Assembly (NCBI GenBank): GCA_016720585.1
Contig: JADKKH010000004.1
Location: 372,001 to 436,000 of the forward strand
Source of the DNA: Chitinophagaceae bacterium
GTDB taxonomy: Bacteria > Bacteroidota > Bacteroidia > Chitinophagales > Chitinophagaceae
Length of the DNA: 64,000 nt
Direction: 5' to 3'
The stretch's first letter is position 1. The number at the start of each line of letters is the position of its first letter. Both the position numbers and the translations under genes were made by a program. The notes under the pieces are model-generated. The model had not been told where the DNA came from and ran no database searches. It saw only the letters and a list, made by a program, of their open reading frames with translations. Positions 27,252 to 36,053 of the stretch are shown here, piece by piece.

Positions 27252-27800
27252 ATGCTTCAGCCCGTTTTTACTCCTTTTCCCGAGTTGACGACCGAACGTC
27301 TTCTATTAAGAAAAATAAGCCTGGCGGATGCACCTGAAATTTTTTTTCTCAGATCTGATCCGGCGATTTTGCAGTTTATCAGCAAAGAACCGGCAGCAAA
27401 TATCAACGAAGCGATCCAGTTCATAAGCCGCATCAACACAGACATTCAAACAAATGAGGCCATTATGTGGGCAATCGTTTTAAAGAAAAACCCGGCAAAA
27501 ACTCTCGGTAATATTTGTTTCTGGAGACTTCAGAAAGAACATTACCGGGCAGAATTAGGCTATGTACTCGATCCGGCATATTGGCGAAAAGGAATCATGA
27601 AAGAAGCCATTAAGAAAGTACTGGAGTATGGTTTTAATATGATGGGATTGCATAGTGCAGAAGCCCGTATCCATCCGGGTAATACCGGTTCTGCGGCTTT
27701 ACTGGAATCCGCGGGTTTTGTAAGAGAGGCTTATTTCAAAGAAGACTTTTTTTTCAAAGGAAAATTTGAAGATACGGCAGTTTATTCCCGGTTACGATAA
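27252..27800 (+). CDS. GNAT N-acetyltransferase (RimJ/RimL-like)
   Basis: A 182-residue GNAT-fold enzyme of the Acetyltransf_3 group. It starts with TERLLLRKISLADAPEIFFL, has the motif A-like acetyl-CoA segment GYVLDPAYWRKGIMKEAI and ends with the GNTGSAALLESAGFVREAYF motif B. Members modify the N-terminus of ribosomal proteins or small amines. The substrate cannot be read from the sequence. The gene stands just upstream of a second, unrelated GNAT gene, from which it is separated by 46 bases, so the two may be co-transcribed. Confidence 0.85.
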   Translation: MLQPVFTPFPELTTERLLLRKISLADAPEIFFLRSDPAILQFISKEPAANINEAIQFISRINTDIQTNEAIMWAIVLKKNPAKTLGNICFWRLQKEHYRAELGYVLDPAYWRKGIMKEAIKKVLEYGFNMMGLHSAEARIHPGNTGSAALLESAGFVREAYFKEDFFFKGKFEDTAVYSRLR

Positions 27801-27846
27801 AACATTGTCCGGTTGGGTTTCTAAAAACTAAATCTGTATTCATAGA

Positions 27847-28302
27847 ATGATTTTCAGGGAAGCACAGGTTGCTGACATAACACAAATACAGGTCCTCCGG
27901 AATGCAGTTAAAGAAAATACGCTATCTGATCCGGCTTTGGTCCCGGATAAAGATGTAGAAGATTATCTCTGCAACCGGGGAAGAGGATGGGTATGTGAGG
28001 GTGATGATCAAATCGTTGGTTTTGCAATTGTATCCATAGCTGATACAAATGTCTGGGCCTTATTTATTTATCCCGGCTACGAAAAAAAAGGCATCGGCCA
28101 AAGATTACATAACCTGATGATGGACTGGTACTTCAGTAAAACGGAAGCCACCGTTTGGCTTAGTACTGCAGCTGGTACAAGGGCAGAGAAGTTTTATCGT
28201 AAAGCAGGGTGGACGGAAACCGGGACACATGGCAAAGGGGAAATAAAATTCGAAATGACGGTCGAGGCCTGGCACAGGGTTTTATTGAAACGGAATTTCT
28301 AA
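27847..28302 (+). CDS. GNAT N-acetyltransferase
   Basis: A 151-residue single-domain GNAT of the Acetyltransf_1 type: FREAQVADITQIQVLRNAVK, the acetyl-CoA-binding VWALFIYPGYEKKGIGQRLH and FYRKAGWTETGT near the end. Substrate unknown. It shares the plus strand with the RimJ-like GNAT 46 bases upstream and with the metallophosphatase gene downstream. Confidence 0.8.
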   Translation: MIFREAQVADITQIQVLRNAVKENTLSDPALVPDKDVEDYLCNRGRGWVCEGDDQIVGFAIVSIADTNVWALFIYPGYEKKGIGQRLHNLMMDWYFSKTEATVWLSTAAGTRAEKFYRKAGWTETGTHGKGEIKFEMTVEAWHRVLLKRNF

Positions 28303-28391
28303 TATATTTAGGTTTTAAAGAGGAAAAGCAACCTTGCCCGGTGCGATTGTTGTCTGATTGATAACAAACCCGGTTTAAATTTTTGGAACAT

Positions 28392-29516
28392 ATGAAGAAG
28401 TTTACCATTTCCGTTTTTCCATTTCTCCTGGCTGCGGCCATGATACCAAAACCTGTTTTTTACGAAAGCAGGGAAAAGGTTGCAGAAACTATGCAATTGG
28501 ATGGCCCTTATGTGATTTATAGAAATGAACAGCTATTTACTCATTATGTTTTTGACAATGACGGGATCAAATCGGTAAAAACAGACAGTATGCCCCTGGC
28601 AAAAAGATCCGGGATATCCCTGACGGTTGCCACAGACATTCCCGGAAAAACATTTACAGTGCAGTTAAAACCAACATTGGAAAATGAGAAGACAGAATTT
28701 CCCAAAGTAAAAAAATTGTTCATCGTTTCTGATATTGAAGGCAATTTTTCAGCTTTAAGGAAATTATTGCAGGCAAACGGAGTTATAGATAAAAATTTTA
28801 ACTGGTCCTTTGGCAATGGCCATCTGGTATTGACCGGTGATTTTTTTGACCGGGGCAGCCAGGTAACCGAGGTACTCTGGCTAATTTATTCCCTTGAGGA
28901 AAAAGCCAAAAAAATGGGAGGGTATATTCATTTTGTGCTCGGGAATCATGAGATAATGAACCTGAGTGGAGATATCCGATATGTTCAGCCAAAATATTTC
29001 GAAAATGCAGCATTGCTCAACGAAAATTATATGACACTTTACAGTGAAAATTCAGAATTGGGGAAATGGTTGCGGACCAAAAACATTATGGAAAGGATAG
29101 GGGATATCTTATTTATTCACGGAGGCATATCTGCTGCTGTGAACCGGATGGATATCCCGGTTTCAAAAGTGAATAAACTGGCAAGACCCTATTACGCTGA
29201 CAGCAGCTATATTTATAGTGATCCTAAAATTGATACCCTGTACAGCGATTGGGGCCCCTTCTGGTACCGGGGCTATTATACCGGTAATCCTAAAGCCCCT
29301 ATGACGCAGATTGACAGTACACTTTCCCTGTATGGTGTGAAACATATAGCTACAGGTCATACGATCGTTTCAGATACGATCAGTGTCTTATACGATGGAA
29401 AAGTATTTAACACGGATGTCCATCACGCCAAAGGTCATACCGAAGCCCTCCTGATCGAGGAGGGTAAATATTACCGGGTAAATGAACAAGCGGAAAAGTT
29501 TCTGATACATAAATAA
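28392..29516 (+). CDS. Exported metallophosphoesterase (Ser/Thr phosphatase-like)
   Basis: Start taken at the ATG at 28392 (MKKFTISVFPFLLAAAM), which gives a signal peptide; another ATG lies nine bases upstream. The calcineurin-like metal-binding motifs are in order: VSDIEGNF (usual DxH with Glu in place of His), LTGDFFDRGS, GNHEIMNLSGD, HGGIS and GHT. The GDxxDRG and GNHE set is that of PPP-type Ser/Thr phosphatases such as the Shewanella-like phosphatases. It would act in the periplasm on phosphoproteins or nucleotides. There is a short beta domain in front (about 30-110). Confidence 0.8.
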   Translation: MKKFTISVFPFLLAAAMIPKPVFYESREKVAETMQLDGPYVIYRNEQLFTHYVFDNDGIKSVKTDSMPLAKRSGISLTVATDIPGKTFTVQLKPTLENEKTEFPKVKKLFIVSDIEGNFSALRKLLQANGVIDKNFNWSFGNGHLVLTGDFFDRGSQVTEVLWLIYSLEEKAKKMGGYIHFVLGNHEIMNLSGDIRYVQPKYFENAALLNENYMTLYSENSELGKWLRTKNIMERIGDILFIHGGISAAVNRMDIPVSKVNKLARPYYADSSYIYSDPKIDTLYSDWGPFWYRGYYTGNPKAPMTQIDSTLSLYGVKHIATGHTIVSDTISVLYDGKVFNTDVHHAKGHTEALLIEEGKYYRVNEQAEKFLIHK

Positions 29517-29623
29517 ACTGATATTGTAAACCACGGATTTGCCTATTCATAAATCCCCACAAATATTTTTTCAACCTCAAAAGAATACCTACATTCATTT
29601 TTTAAAAATCAAAACTATACATC

Positions 29624-30061
29624 ATGAAAAAATTACTCATCCTATTACTGGCTGCCGGACTTTTTACTTCCTGTAATAATAACAAAGGGAAAAATAACGG
29701 GAATACAAGCAACCGGGAAAAGGATGATTACACTAAAAGGGATAGCAGCAGCGGAGATAAGGATAAAACCAATGATGACGGTACGAAGGAGCATAGCAAA
29801 AATGATCCGGCTGATAATAACAATGCCAACTACTCGGATAGTGACAAGGGGGGCTGGTCAATAAGTGATGAGGATAGATTTTTGGATGATTGCACAGGAA
29901 CCGCAACGGAGAATGTAGGAGCTACCCGGGCTAAACAATATTGCAACTGTATGCTGCTAAAAATAAAAAGGATGTATTCCACTTATGCGGAGGCTGAACG
30001 CAAATTAACTACCATGTCACAGGAGCAGATCAATGAATTAGCCGTTGATTGCAATAGATAA
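29624..30061 (+). CDS. Asn/Asp/Lys-rich lipoprotein
   Basis: A 145-residue lipoprotein: signal peptide and lipobox MKKLLILLLAAGLFTSCNNN, then a disordered stretch of Asn, Asp, Lys and Ser (about 20-85), then a small helical domain with cysteines (DRFLDDCTGT, QYCNCMLLKIK, LAVDCNR). The C-terminal domain has a four-Cys helical pattern seen in small Bacteroidota lipoproteins without known function. The tail could be a spacer that lets the domain reach beyond the outer membrane. A hairpin at 30209-30247 may end its transcript. Confidence 0.7.
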   Translation: MKKLLILLLAAGLFTSCNNNKGKNNGNTSNREKDDYTKRDSSSGDKDKTNDDGTKEHSKNDPADNNNANYSDSDKGGWSISDEDRFLDDCTGTATENVGATRAKQYCNCMLLKIKRMYSTYAEAERKLTTMSQEQINELAVDCNR

Positions 30062-30208
30062 ATTACCGCCATATTCAGATTAACCAATCTATAGGCCAAT
30101 AGCAGGTCTGTATTTAATTTGGACAAATCCGGAGGTTGGGTTGCCTGCTAAAATTTATGAGTTGATACCACACTATTTTTAAGTGATTAAATCGTGAAAT
30201 CGCAGGTA

Positions 30209-30247
30209 AAAAATCAAAATGACCTATTGCCGGTTATTTTGATTTTT
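30209..30247 (+). terminator. AT-rich hairpin between lipoprotein and pdhB
   Basis: AAAAATCAAAATGACC (30209-30224) pairs with GGTTATTTTGATTTTT (30232-30247), loop of 7. An A-tract and a T-tract are built into the stem ends, typical of bidirectional terminators. Confidence 0.5.
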
Positions 30248-30269
30248 AGGTTTTATCCACCCCGTAACT

Positions 30270-30277
30270 TATTTTTG
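30270..30277 (+). promoter_or_regulatory. Candidate -7 box for pdhB
   Basis: TATTTTTG matches TAnnTTTG fully and follows the hairpin that would end the upstream transcript. The leader would be about 55 bases. A -33 TTTA lies 21 bases upstream (30245-30248). Confidence 0.45.
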
Positions 30278-30336
30278 CCACCCTGTTAAAGAATCAACTT
30301 GACAGCTGTTTACTTTTAAAGAAAGAACTATATAAA

Positions 30337-31326
30337 ATGGCAAGATCAATTGCATTTAGGGATGCGCTTCGTGAGGCAATGAGTGAAGAAATGAGGAGGG
30401 ATGACCGGGTTTATCTGATGGGTGAAGAAGTGGCAGAATATAATGGTGCTTATAAAGTAAGCCAGGGTATGCTGGCAGAGTTTGGCCCCCGGAGAGTAAT
30501 TGATACCCCTATATCCGAACTCGGCTTTACAGCAGTTGGTGTCGGTTCAGCTCAAAATGGACTTCGCCCGATTGTTGAATTTATGACCTGGAACTTTGCT
30601 GTTTTAGCCTTAGATCAAATTCTTAATACCGCTTCTAAAATGCTGGCAATGAGTGGTGGACAAATATCTTGTCCGATTGTTTTTCGTGGGGGTAATGGCT
30701 CAGCGGGGCAATTAGGTGCACAGCATTCAACGGCTTTTGAATCCTTATATGCAAATATTCCCGGAATCAAAGTTGTTTCACCCAGTAATGGATATGATGC
30801 CAAGGGTTTGCTGAAACAGGCCATCCGTTATGAAGAGGACCCGGTTATGTTTATGGAAAGTGAACAGATGTACGGGGATAAATGTGAAATACCGGAATCA
30901 GAATATTATATCGAATTGGGCAAGGCCGATATAAAGAAGGCAGGCCGGGATATTACCATCGTTTCGTTTAATAAAATGATGAAAGTCGCCTTGAGTGCTG
31001 CTGCCGAACTGGAAAAAGAAGGGATCAGTGCAGAAGTTATCGATCTCCGTACCATCCGCCCGCTTGACTGGCAAACCATTCTTGAAAGTGTAAAGAAAAC
31101 CAATCGCCTGGTGATCGTGGAAGAACAGTGGCCTTTTGCTTCTATTTCTTCTGAAATCACGTATCGCATACAAAAAGAAGGCTTTGATTATCTCGATGCA
31201 CCTATCCGGCGCATTACTGCGGCCGACGCCCCACTTCACTATGCCCCAAACCTTGTGGCCGCTGCTCTGCCCGATGTACCCCGAACCGTGAAACTGGTAA
31301 AAGAAGTGATGTATCTTAAAAAATAG
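30337..31326 (+). CDS. pdhB: Pyruvate dehydrogenase E1 component beta subunit
   Basis: A 329-residue transketolase-like subunit. It has the E1-beta signature from the start: IAFRDALREAMSEEMRRDDR, GEEVAEYNGAYKVSQGM, the TPISELGFTAVGVG segment, the FRGGNGSAG and AQHSTAFESL active-site region, and a C-terminal transketolase-C domain (VEEQWPFASISSEI). It forms the E1 alpha2beta2 core with a separate E1-alpha, which is not in this window; the gene stands alone. It joins glycolysis to acetyl-CoA in the cytoplasm. The YNGAYKVSQG motif favours pyruvate over branched-chain substrates. Confidence 0.9.
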   Translation: MARSIAFRDALREAMSEEMRRDDRVYLMGEEVAEYNGAYKVSQGMLAEFGPRRVIDTPISELGFTAVGVGSAQNGLRPIVEFMTWNFAVLALDQILNTASKMLAMSGGQISCPIVFRGGNGSAGQLGAQHSTAFESLYANIPGIKVVSPSNGYDAKGLLKQAIRYEEDPVMFMESEQMYGDKCEIPESEYYIELGKADIKKAGRDITIVSFNKMMKVALSAAAELEKEGISAEVIDLRTIRPLDWQTILESVKKTNRLVIVEEQWPFASISSEITYRIQKEGFDYLDAPIRRITAADAPLHYAPNLVAAALPDVPRTVKLVKEVMYLKK

Positions 31327-31750
31327 ACGGGTATTATCATCGGATCAGCTTTTTCTTACTGTTTATTCCATAAATATTGGTTCAGGTTCTGTTATGTGCC
31401 TGATTTGATGTCATTGGCCAATGGGAATGCACCCGGGGAGATATTAATAAAATAATTTTCGGGTATTGTACAACGTTTTGATTATTTCTGTGCATCTTTA
31501 CCATGGTTTTTCATAGGATATTGGATTTTAAAAACGAGGCTGGGTTTCTACCCGGCCTCAATTATTTGTAACCTACGGCTTTAAAATAAGCCATTCCTTT
31601 CGTTGCTTCAGGGTTTTAATTTGCTACCGGCTTTTTCAAGTTGCTGCAGGATTAAAAGGATTATAGGAATATTCAATCAGGAACCATAAACTCAGGATCC
31701 GTTATGGTTAGTTTCAAATCATTTATTTTTACCAATCTAAAAAAAACTTA
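31327..31750. other. 424-base gene-free interval between pdhB and the response regulator
   Basis: I found no open frame with gene-like composition on either strand. The interval has a strong hairpin at 31536-31559 and little else. A small RNA is possible, but no sequence match supports it. Confidence 0.45.
31536..31559. terminator. GC-rich hairpin in the pdhB downstream gap
   Basis: GAGGCTGGGT and ACCCGGCCTC pair over ten bases with one G-T wobble around TTCT. On the minus strand a T-tract follows it, on the plus strand AATTATTT follows, so it could terminate in either direction. Confidence 0.5.
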
Positions 31751-32911
31751 ATGGCCGATATACTCATTATTGACGACGAAAGAGCCATCCGAAAAACCCT
31801 GACCGAGATATTATCGTTTGAAGGCTACAAAACGGATGAAGCTGCTGACGGCGAAGAAGGTCTTAAGAAATTCAGGGAAAAGACCTTCGACCTGGTAGTG
31901 TGCGACATCAAAATGCCCAAACTGGATGGTATTGAATTTCTGCAAAAAGCCGGAGAAATAAATCCCGATGTACCTATAATCATGATATCCGGGCATGGAA
32001 ATATTGAAACGGCCGTGGAGGCAGTGAAAAAAGGGGCTTATGATTATATTTCCAAACCACCCGATCTGAACCGTCTGCTGATCACCATACGTAATGCTAT
32101 GGACAAAAGCAGCCTGGTAACCGAAACCAAAGTATTGAAGCGGCGCGTAAGTAAGGTGCAGGAAATGATCGGTGAGTCACAGCCTATAAAAAAAATAAAA
32201 GAAACGATTGAAAAAGTGGCGCCGACGGATGCACGGATTTTAATAACAGGTGATAATGGCGTGGGAAAAGAGCTGGTAGCAAGATGGGTGCATGAAAAAA
32301 GCAACCGGGCCAATGGTCCGATGGTAGAAGTGAATTGTGCCGCAATACCCACCGAATTGATCGAAAGTGAATTGTTTGGTCATGAAAAAGGTTCTTTTAC
32401 TTCAGCTATCAGGCAACGTATTGGAAAATTTGAATCCGCTTCAGGGGGAACACTTTTCCTGGATGAGATCGGTGATATGAGTTCCAATGCACAGGCTAAA
32501 GTACTCCGGGCTTTACAGGAAGGAAAAATCACCCGTGTTGGGGCAGATAAAGATATTACGGTGGATGTACGGGTCATTGCAGCCACGAATAAAGACCTAT
32601 TAAAAGAGGTGGAGGCAAAGAATTTCCGGCTTGATCTTTATCATCGTTTGAGTGTGATCCTGATTCATGTACCTTCCCTGAATGAAAGGCGGGATGATAT
32701 TCCCATGCTGGTGGATCAGTTTCTGACCGACATCTGTGCGGATTATGGGGTTGCACAAAAAATTATTGCAACAGATGCCATCAGTTTATTGCAGCAATAT
32801 AACTGGACAGGTAATATCCGTGAGTTGAGAAACGTTGTTGAACGCTTAGTGATCCTTTCCGGCAAATCTATTACTGCCGAGGATGTAAAAAGCTATGTAA
32901 TGCCTAAATAA
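31751..32911 (+). CDS. NtrC-like response regulator without DNA-binding domain
   Basis: A 386-residue protein with a receiver domain (about 1-120, phospho-acceptor Asp52 in VVCDIKMPK) and a sigma-54-type AAA+ domain (about 140-365). Walker A is GDNGVGKE (167-174), and Walker B is in GGTLFLDEIGDMS. The loop that contacts sigma-54, normally GAFTGA, reads GSFTSA (214-219). The protein ends about 20 residues after the AAA+ domain and lacks the Fis-type HTH, whereas NtrC is about 460 residues. It may still oligomerise and act on sigma-54 holoenzyme from solution, or do something unrelated to sigma-54. No histidine kinase is adjacent. Confidence 0.8.
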   Translation: MADILIIDDERAIRKTLTEILSFEGYKTDEAADGEEGLKKFREKTFDLVVCDIKMPKLDGIEFLQKAGEINPDVPIIMISGHGNIETAVEAVKKGAYDYISKPPDLNRLLITIRNAMDKSSLVTETKVLKRRVSKVQEMIGESQPIKKIKETIEKVAPTDARILITGDNGVGKELVARWVHEKSNRANGPMVEVNCAAIPTELIESELFGHEKGSFTSAIRQRIGKFESASGGTLFLDEIGDMSSNAQAKVLRALQEGKITRVGADKDITVDVRVIAATNKDLLKEVEAKNFRLDLYHRLSVILIHVPSLNERRDDIPMLVDQFLTDICADYGVAQKIIATDAISLLQQYNWTGNIRELRNVVERLVILSGKSITAEDVKSYVMPK

Positions 32912-33025
32912 TGATTTTCGGTGCTTTTACGACTCTAAAGCTGCTATTTACCGGCAGATAAAAGACTTTGGCCGCCGTTTCACAAAACTTTTTAGTTTAA
33001 AATTATGATAAGCACATAATTACGA

Positions 33026-33033
33026 TATTTTTG
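33026..33033 (+). promoter_or_regulatory. Candidate -7 box for lepB
   Basis: TATTTTTG fits TAnnTTTG fully and ends 20 bases before the ATG. No clear -33 TTTG is seen at the expected distance. Confidence 0.4.
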
Positions 33034-33053
33034 TCTGCACTAAAATACGGTTC

Positions 33054-34595
33054 ATGCCCTTACAACATATTTTCATAGTCTACCTGATCGGAACGCTGCT
33101 TGTTTTTCTTCCATCATTTGGTTTTGCGAAACTGTTTACCATTGCGGGAGAGAAATCCTGGAAAGCCTATGTCCCGTTTTATAATACCTGGGTGATGCAG
33201 ACATTGACACAGCGACCGAAGCATTGGGTATTCTGGCAGTTTATACCGGTGGTAGGTTGGTTTATCACCCCGGGAATATTCATTGAATTTGCCAAAGTAT
33301 TCGGAAAATTTTCATTAGGACAACACAGCCTGGCATCGCTGGCTGCTCCGGTTTATTTCCCATACATGGCCTATAAAGAAGTTCCTAAATTTATCGGAGC
33401 GGATGCGGTAAGAAAGCATAAAAAGAAAAGCTGGCGGGAATGGATCGATGCAGCCATTTTTGCAATTGTAGCTGCCACCCTTATCCGCACATTTGTTTTT
33501 GAAGCCTATACGATCCCTTCTCCTTCCATGGAAAAAACCTTGCTTGTTAGAGACTTTCTCTTTGTCAGCAAACTCAGCTATGGACCCCGGATACCCAATA
33601 CACCCTTGTCCGTTCCTTTTGTACATAATTATCTTCCGGGAAGTAGCCGGAAGTCTTATACACAGGCATTAAAAATTCCCTATACCCGTTGGTTTGCCAC
33701 ATCTCCCCGGCGCGGTGATGTAGTTGTATTTAATTTCCCGGAAGGCGACACGGTTATCAACAAAGAAGATTACCAGTCTAAACACCCCTATTACCAGCTT
33801 TGCCGGGAATTGGGTAATGGAGATATGGATAAAGGACGTAAAATAGTATTGAACGATCCTGACCAATATCCCCTGGCGGTACACCCGGCTGATAAAACGG
33901 ATAATTATATCAAGCGATGTATCGCTGTTGCTGGTGATACCTTGCAAATAATAAACAGCGATGTATTTATAAACGGTAAAAAAAGTGAACTTCCTCCGTA
34001 TTCGCAACTGGACTATGAGATAGAATCCAACCAGGTACTGGATGGTGATTTTGTTAAAAGTGAATTTGATGCTGACCTCTTTAATCCGCAGGAGAGTGTA
34101 GCGCTGGGTGGCAATAAGTACCGGATGATCCTTACGGCCCGGGCCGTTGAAAAAATGAAAAAATCTTCTCTGATAAAAAGTATTACACCTGCTTTAGATA
34201 CCAGTACGGCTACTTATAACCCTTTGTACGAAAATTATGTCTGGTATAATAAATGGAGCACGGATAATTATGGAAAGATTTGGATACCCAAAAAAGGTGC
34301 TAAACTGGTGCTAACGCCGGAAAATTATTCCATTTATGAAAGACCTATCCGTGTATATGAGAAAAATGATTTTTATTATAAAGACGGAAAGTATTTCCTG
34401 AATGGCAAAGAGATCCTGGAATATACTTTTAAAATGGATTATTACTGGATGATGGGTGATAACCGCCACCAGTCTCAGGATTCAAGGTTCTGGGGTTTTG
34501 TACCCGAAGACAGGATCGTTGGTAAAGCCTGGATGATCTGGTTCAGTTGGGATGGGGGACCCCGGTGGAAGCGGTTGTTCCATATAATAAAATAA
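33054..34595 (+). CDS. lepB: Signal peptidase I, long Bacteroidota form
   Basis: A 513-residue protein, twice the usual length. The N-terminal part (about 1-125) has two or three hydrophobic segments and a DUF5684-like region, followed by a membrane anchor (AIFAIVAATLIRTFVF). The catalytic dyad is visible: Ser158 in SPSMEKTL and Lys287 in YIKRCIAVAGD; the box D/E region gives MMGDNRHQSQDSRFWGFVPE near the C-terminus. About 130 residues separate Ser and Lys, against about 55 in E. coli, because of an inserted periplasmic domain. The protein removes signal peptides of exported proteins; several in this window carry such signals. Confidence 0.9.
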   Translation: MPLQHIFIVYLIGTLLVFLPSFGFAKLFTIAGEKSWKAYVPFYNTWVMQTLTQRPKHWVFWQFIPVVGWFITPGIFIEFAKVFGKFSLGQHSLASLAAPVYFPYMAYKEVPKFIGADAVRKHKKKSWREWIDAAIFAIVAATLIRTFVFEAYTIPSPSMEKTLLVRDFLFVSKLSYGPRIPNTPLSVPFVHNYLPGSSRKSYTQALKIPYTRWFATSPRRGDVVVFNFPEGDTVINKEDYQSKHPYYQLCRELGNGDMDKGRKIVLNDPDQYPLAVHPADKTDNYIKRCIAVAGDTLQIINSDVFINGKKSELPPYSQLDYEIESNQVLDGDFVKSEFDADLFNPQESVALGGNKYRMILTARAVEKMKKSSLIKSITPALDTSTATYNPLYENYVWYNKWSTDNYGKIWIPKKGAKLVLTPENYSIYERPIRVYEKNDFYYKDGKYFLNGKEILEYTFKMDYYWMMGDNRHQSQDSRFWGFVPEDRIVGKAWMIWFSWDGGPRWKRLFHIIK

Positions 34596-34605
34596 ACTAA
34601 CTTTA

Positions 34606-34633
34606 AATGCCCTTGATCGTTATCAGGGGCATT
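34606..34633 (+). terminator. Intrinsic terminator after lepB
   Basis: AATGCCCTTGAT and ATCAGGGGCATT form a 12-base stem (one G-T wobble) with loop CGTT, followed by CTTGTCTTT. It lies between lepB and cdd and would separate their transcription. Confidence 0.65.
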
Positions 34634-34658
34634 CTTGTCTTTAATTGAATCTTAAAAA

Positions 34659-35144
34659 ATGAAGGAAAATACATTTGAATTCCAGTACGAAGTATATGAT
34701 AATGTGAATGAATTGAATGCACAGGATGCCTGGTTGTTGAATGAAGCCCGGTCGGTTACGGAAAATGCCTATGCGCCTTATTCTAATTTTCATGTCGGCG
34801 CTGTTGCCATCCTGGCTAATGGAGAAATTGTGGCGGGCACCAACCAGGAAAATGCCTCTTACCCTGTGGGAATCTGTGCGGAAAGGGTCTTGTTAGGAAC
34901 TGTTGCCACACAACATCCCAATATAGAAATTCAAAGTATAGCTATCAGTTATAACAGCGATACGGTAAAAAGTGATCACCCGATTTCTCCCTGCGGGATG
35001 TGCAGGCAGGCTTTATCAGAATATGAAACAAGAATGAAGAAACCCATCAGGTTGATACTCGGCGGTCAGGAGGGAAAGATCTACATAATAAAAAGCGCTG
35101 GTCTATTATTGCCCTTTGCGTTTACAAAAAAAGAGTTGAGTTGA
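34659..35144 (+). CDS. cdd: Cytidine deaminase
   Basis: A 161-residue homolog of the zinc-dependent homotetrameric cytidine deaminases. Zinc ligands and catalytic Glu are in ICAERV and PCGMCRQA; substrate-binding is by FHVGAVAI and TNQENASYP. It converts cytidine and deoxycytidine to uridine and deoxyuridine in pyrimidine salvage. About 20 residues of N-terminal extension precede the usual start of the fold. An intrinsic terminator lies between it and lepB, so it should have its own promoter. Confidence 0.9.
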   Translation: MKENTFEFQYEVYDNVNELNAQDAWLLNEARSVTENAYAPYSNFHVGAVAILANGEIVAGTNQENASYPVGICAERVLLGTVATQHPNIEIQSIAISYNSDTVKSDHPISPCGMCRQALSEYETRMKKPIRLILGGQEGKIYIIKSAGLLLPFAFTKKELS

Positions 35145-35178
35145 TAACAACAATTACTCACGGGCATACGGGGTTTTG

Positions 35179-35676
35179 TTAAAACAAAGTCTGTACACCA
35201 TGCGCCATTTTTGCTTCCAGTTCCAACAGCCATTTCTTACGCCAAAGACCGCCGGCATATCCTACCAGGTCTTTGTTTGAACCAATGACCCTGTGACAGG
35301 GAACGATGATAGCAATATTATTTTTCCCATTGGCATTCGCAACCGCCCGGGTGGCTTTTGTATCACCGGTTTTACGGGCCAGCTCAAGATAACTGATCGT
35401 TTTACCAAAGGGAATTTGTGTCAGCAGGCTCCAGACATTCTGTTGAAAAGGAGTGCCCGTTTGATGTAAGGGCAGCTCAAATATTCTTCTTTGTCCGTTG
35501 AAATATTGGATCAATTGTTCAACACAGTTGATGAGCATAGGAGGCAGATGTTTTTTATTCCCTTCAGCTTTTTGAGATGTATCATGAAAGGATACTTCAC
35601 TGATATAGTCGTTTGTTCCTGTAATTTTCAACAGGCCAACAGGAGCATGGTAATATGTCGTATATGATTCGGTCAT
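35179..35676 (-). CDS. ogt: Methylated-DNA--protein-cysteine methyltransferase
   Basis: A 165-residue Ogt/MGMT protein. The acceptor Cys127 is in IVPCHRVIGS and the helix-turn-helix region before it reads GTPFQQNVWSLLTQIPFG with TRAVANANGKNN (Arg finger and Asn hinge). A short N-terminal beta domain precedes. It takes a methyl or alkyl group off O6-alkylguanine onto the cysteine and is used once. It follows csaA with a 2-base gap on the same strand, so the two form an operon. Confidence 0.9.
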   Translation of the reverse strand: MTESYTTYYHAPVGLLKITGTNDYISEVSFHDTSQKAEGNKKHLPPMLINCVEQLIQYFNGQRRIFELPLHQTGTPFQQNVWSLLTQIPFGKTISYLELARKTGDTKATRAVANANGKNNIAIIVPCHRVIGSNKDLVGYAGGLWRKKWLLELEAKMAHGVQTLF

Positions 35677-35678
35677 GT

Positions 35679-36014
35679 TCAGCCAATCTTCATTCCGTTT
35701 TTTACGGGAATGGCGGGCTGCAATAAAATTACGTCTTTGTTTTCATCATATACACCGAGAACCAGGCATTCACTGATGAAATCAGCAATCTGTTTGGGTG
35801 GGAAATTGACAATGGCTACTACCTGCCGGTTCAGCAGATCTTCTTTTGAATAGTGTGCGGTAATCTGTGCAGAGGACCTTTTAATACCTGTCCCGCTACC
35901 AAAGTCTATGGTGAGCTGGTAAGCTGGTTTCCGGGCTTTGGGGAAATCGTTTACTTCGGTGACAGTCCCGATCCGCATATCTATTTTTTCAAAATCATCC
36001 CAATTGATGGTCAT
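35679..36014 (-). CDS. csaA: CsaA-like tRNA-binding-domain protein
   Basis: A 111-residue single-domain protein with an OB-fold of the Trbp111/CsaA kind: IDMRIGTVTEVNDFPKARKP, YQLTIDFGSGTGIKRSSAQI, and a C-terminal VLGVYDENKDVILLQP. CsaA of Bacillus acts as an export-related chaperone; the fold is also used to bind tRNA in methionyl-tRNA synthetase. Length and motifs fit CsaA. It is the first gene of a csaA-ogt pair on the minus strand and is divergent from the Gfo/Idh/MocA gene, 39 bases away. TAAAATTG (36019-36026, minus strand) ends exactly four bases before the ATG. Confidence 0.85.
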   Translation of the reverse strand: MTINWDDFEKIDMRIGTVTEVNDFPKARKPAYQLTIDFGSGTGIKRSSAQITAHYSKEDLLNRQVVAIVNFPPKQIADFISECLVLGVYDENKDVILLQPAIPVKNGMKIG

Positions 36015-36053
36015 CTTGCAATTTTAATGTAAACTTGATGAAAATTAATAACA

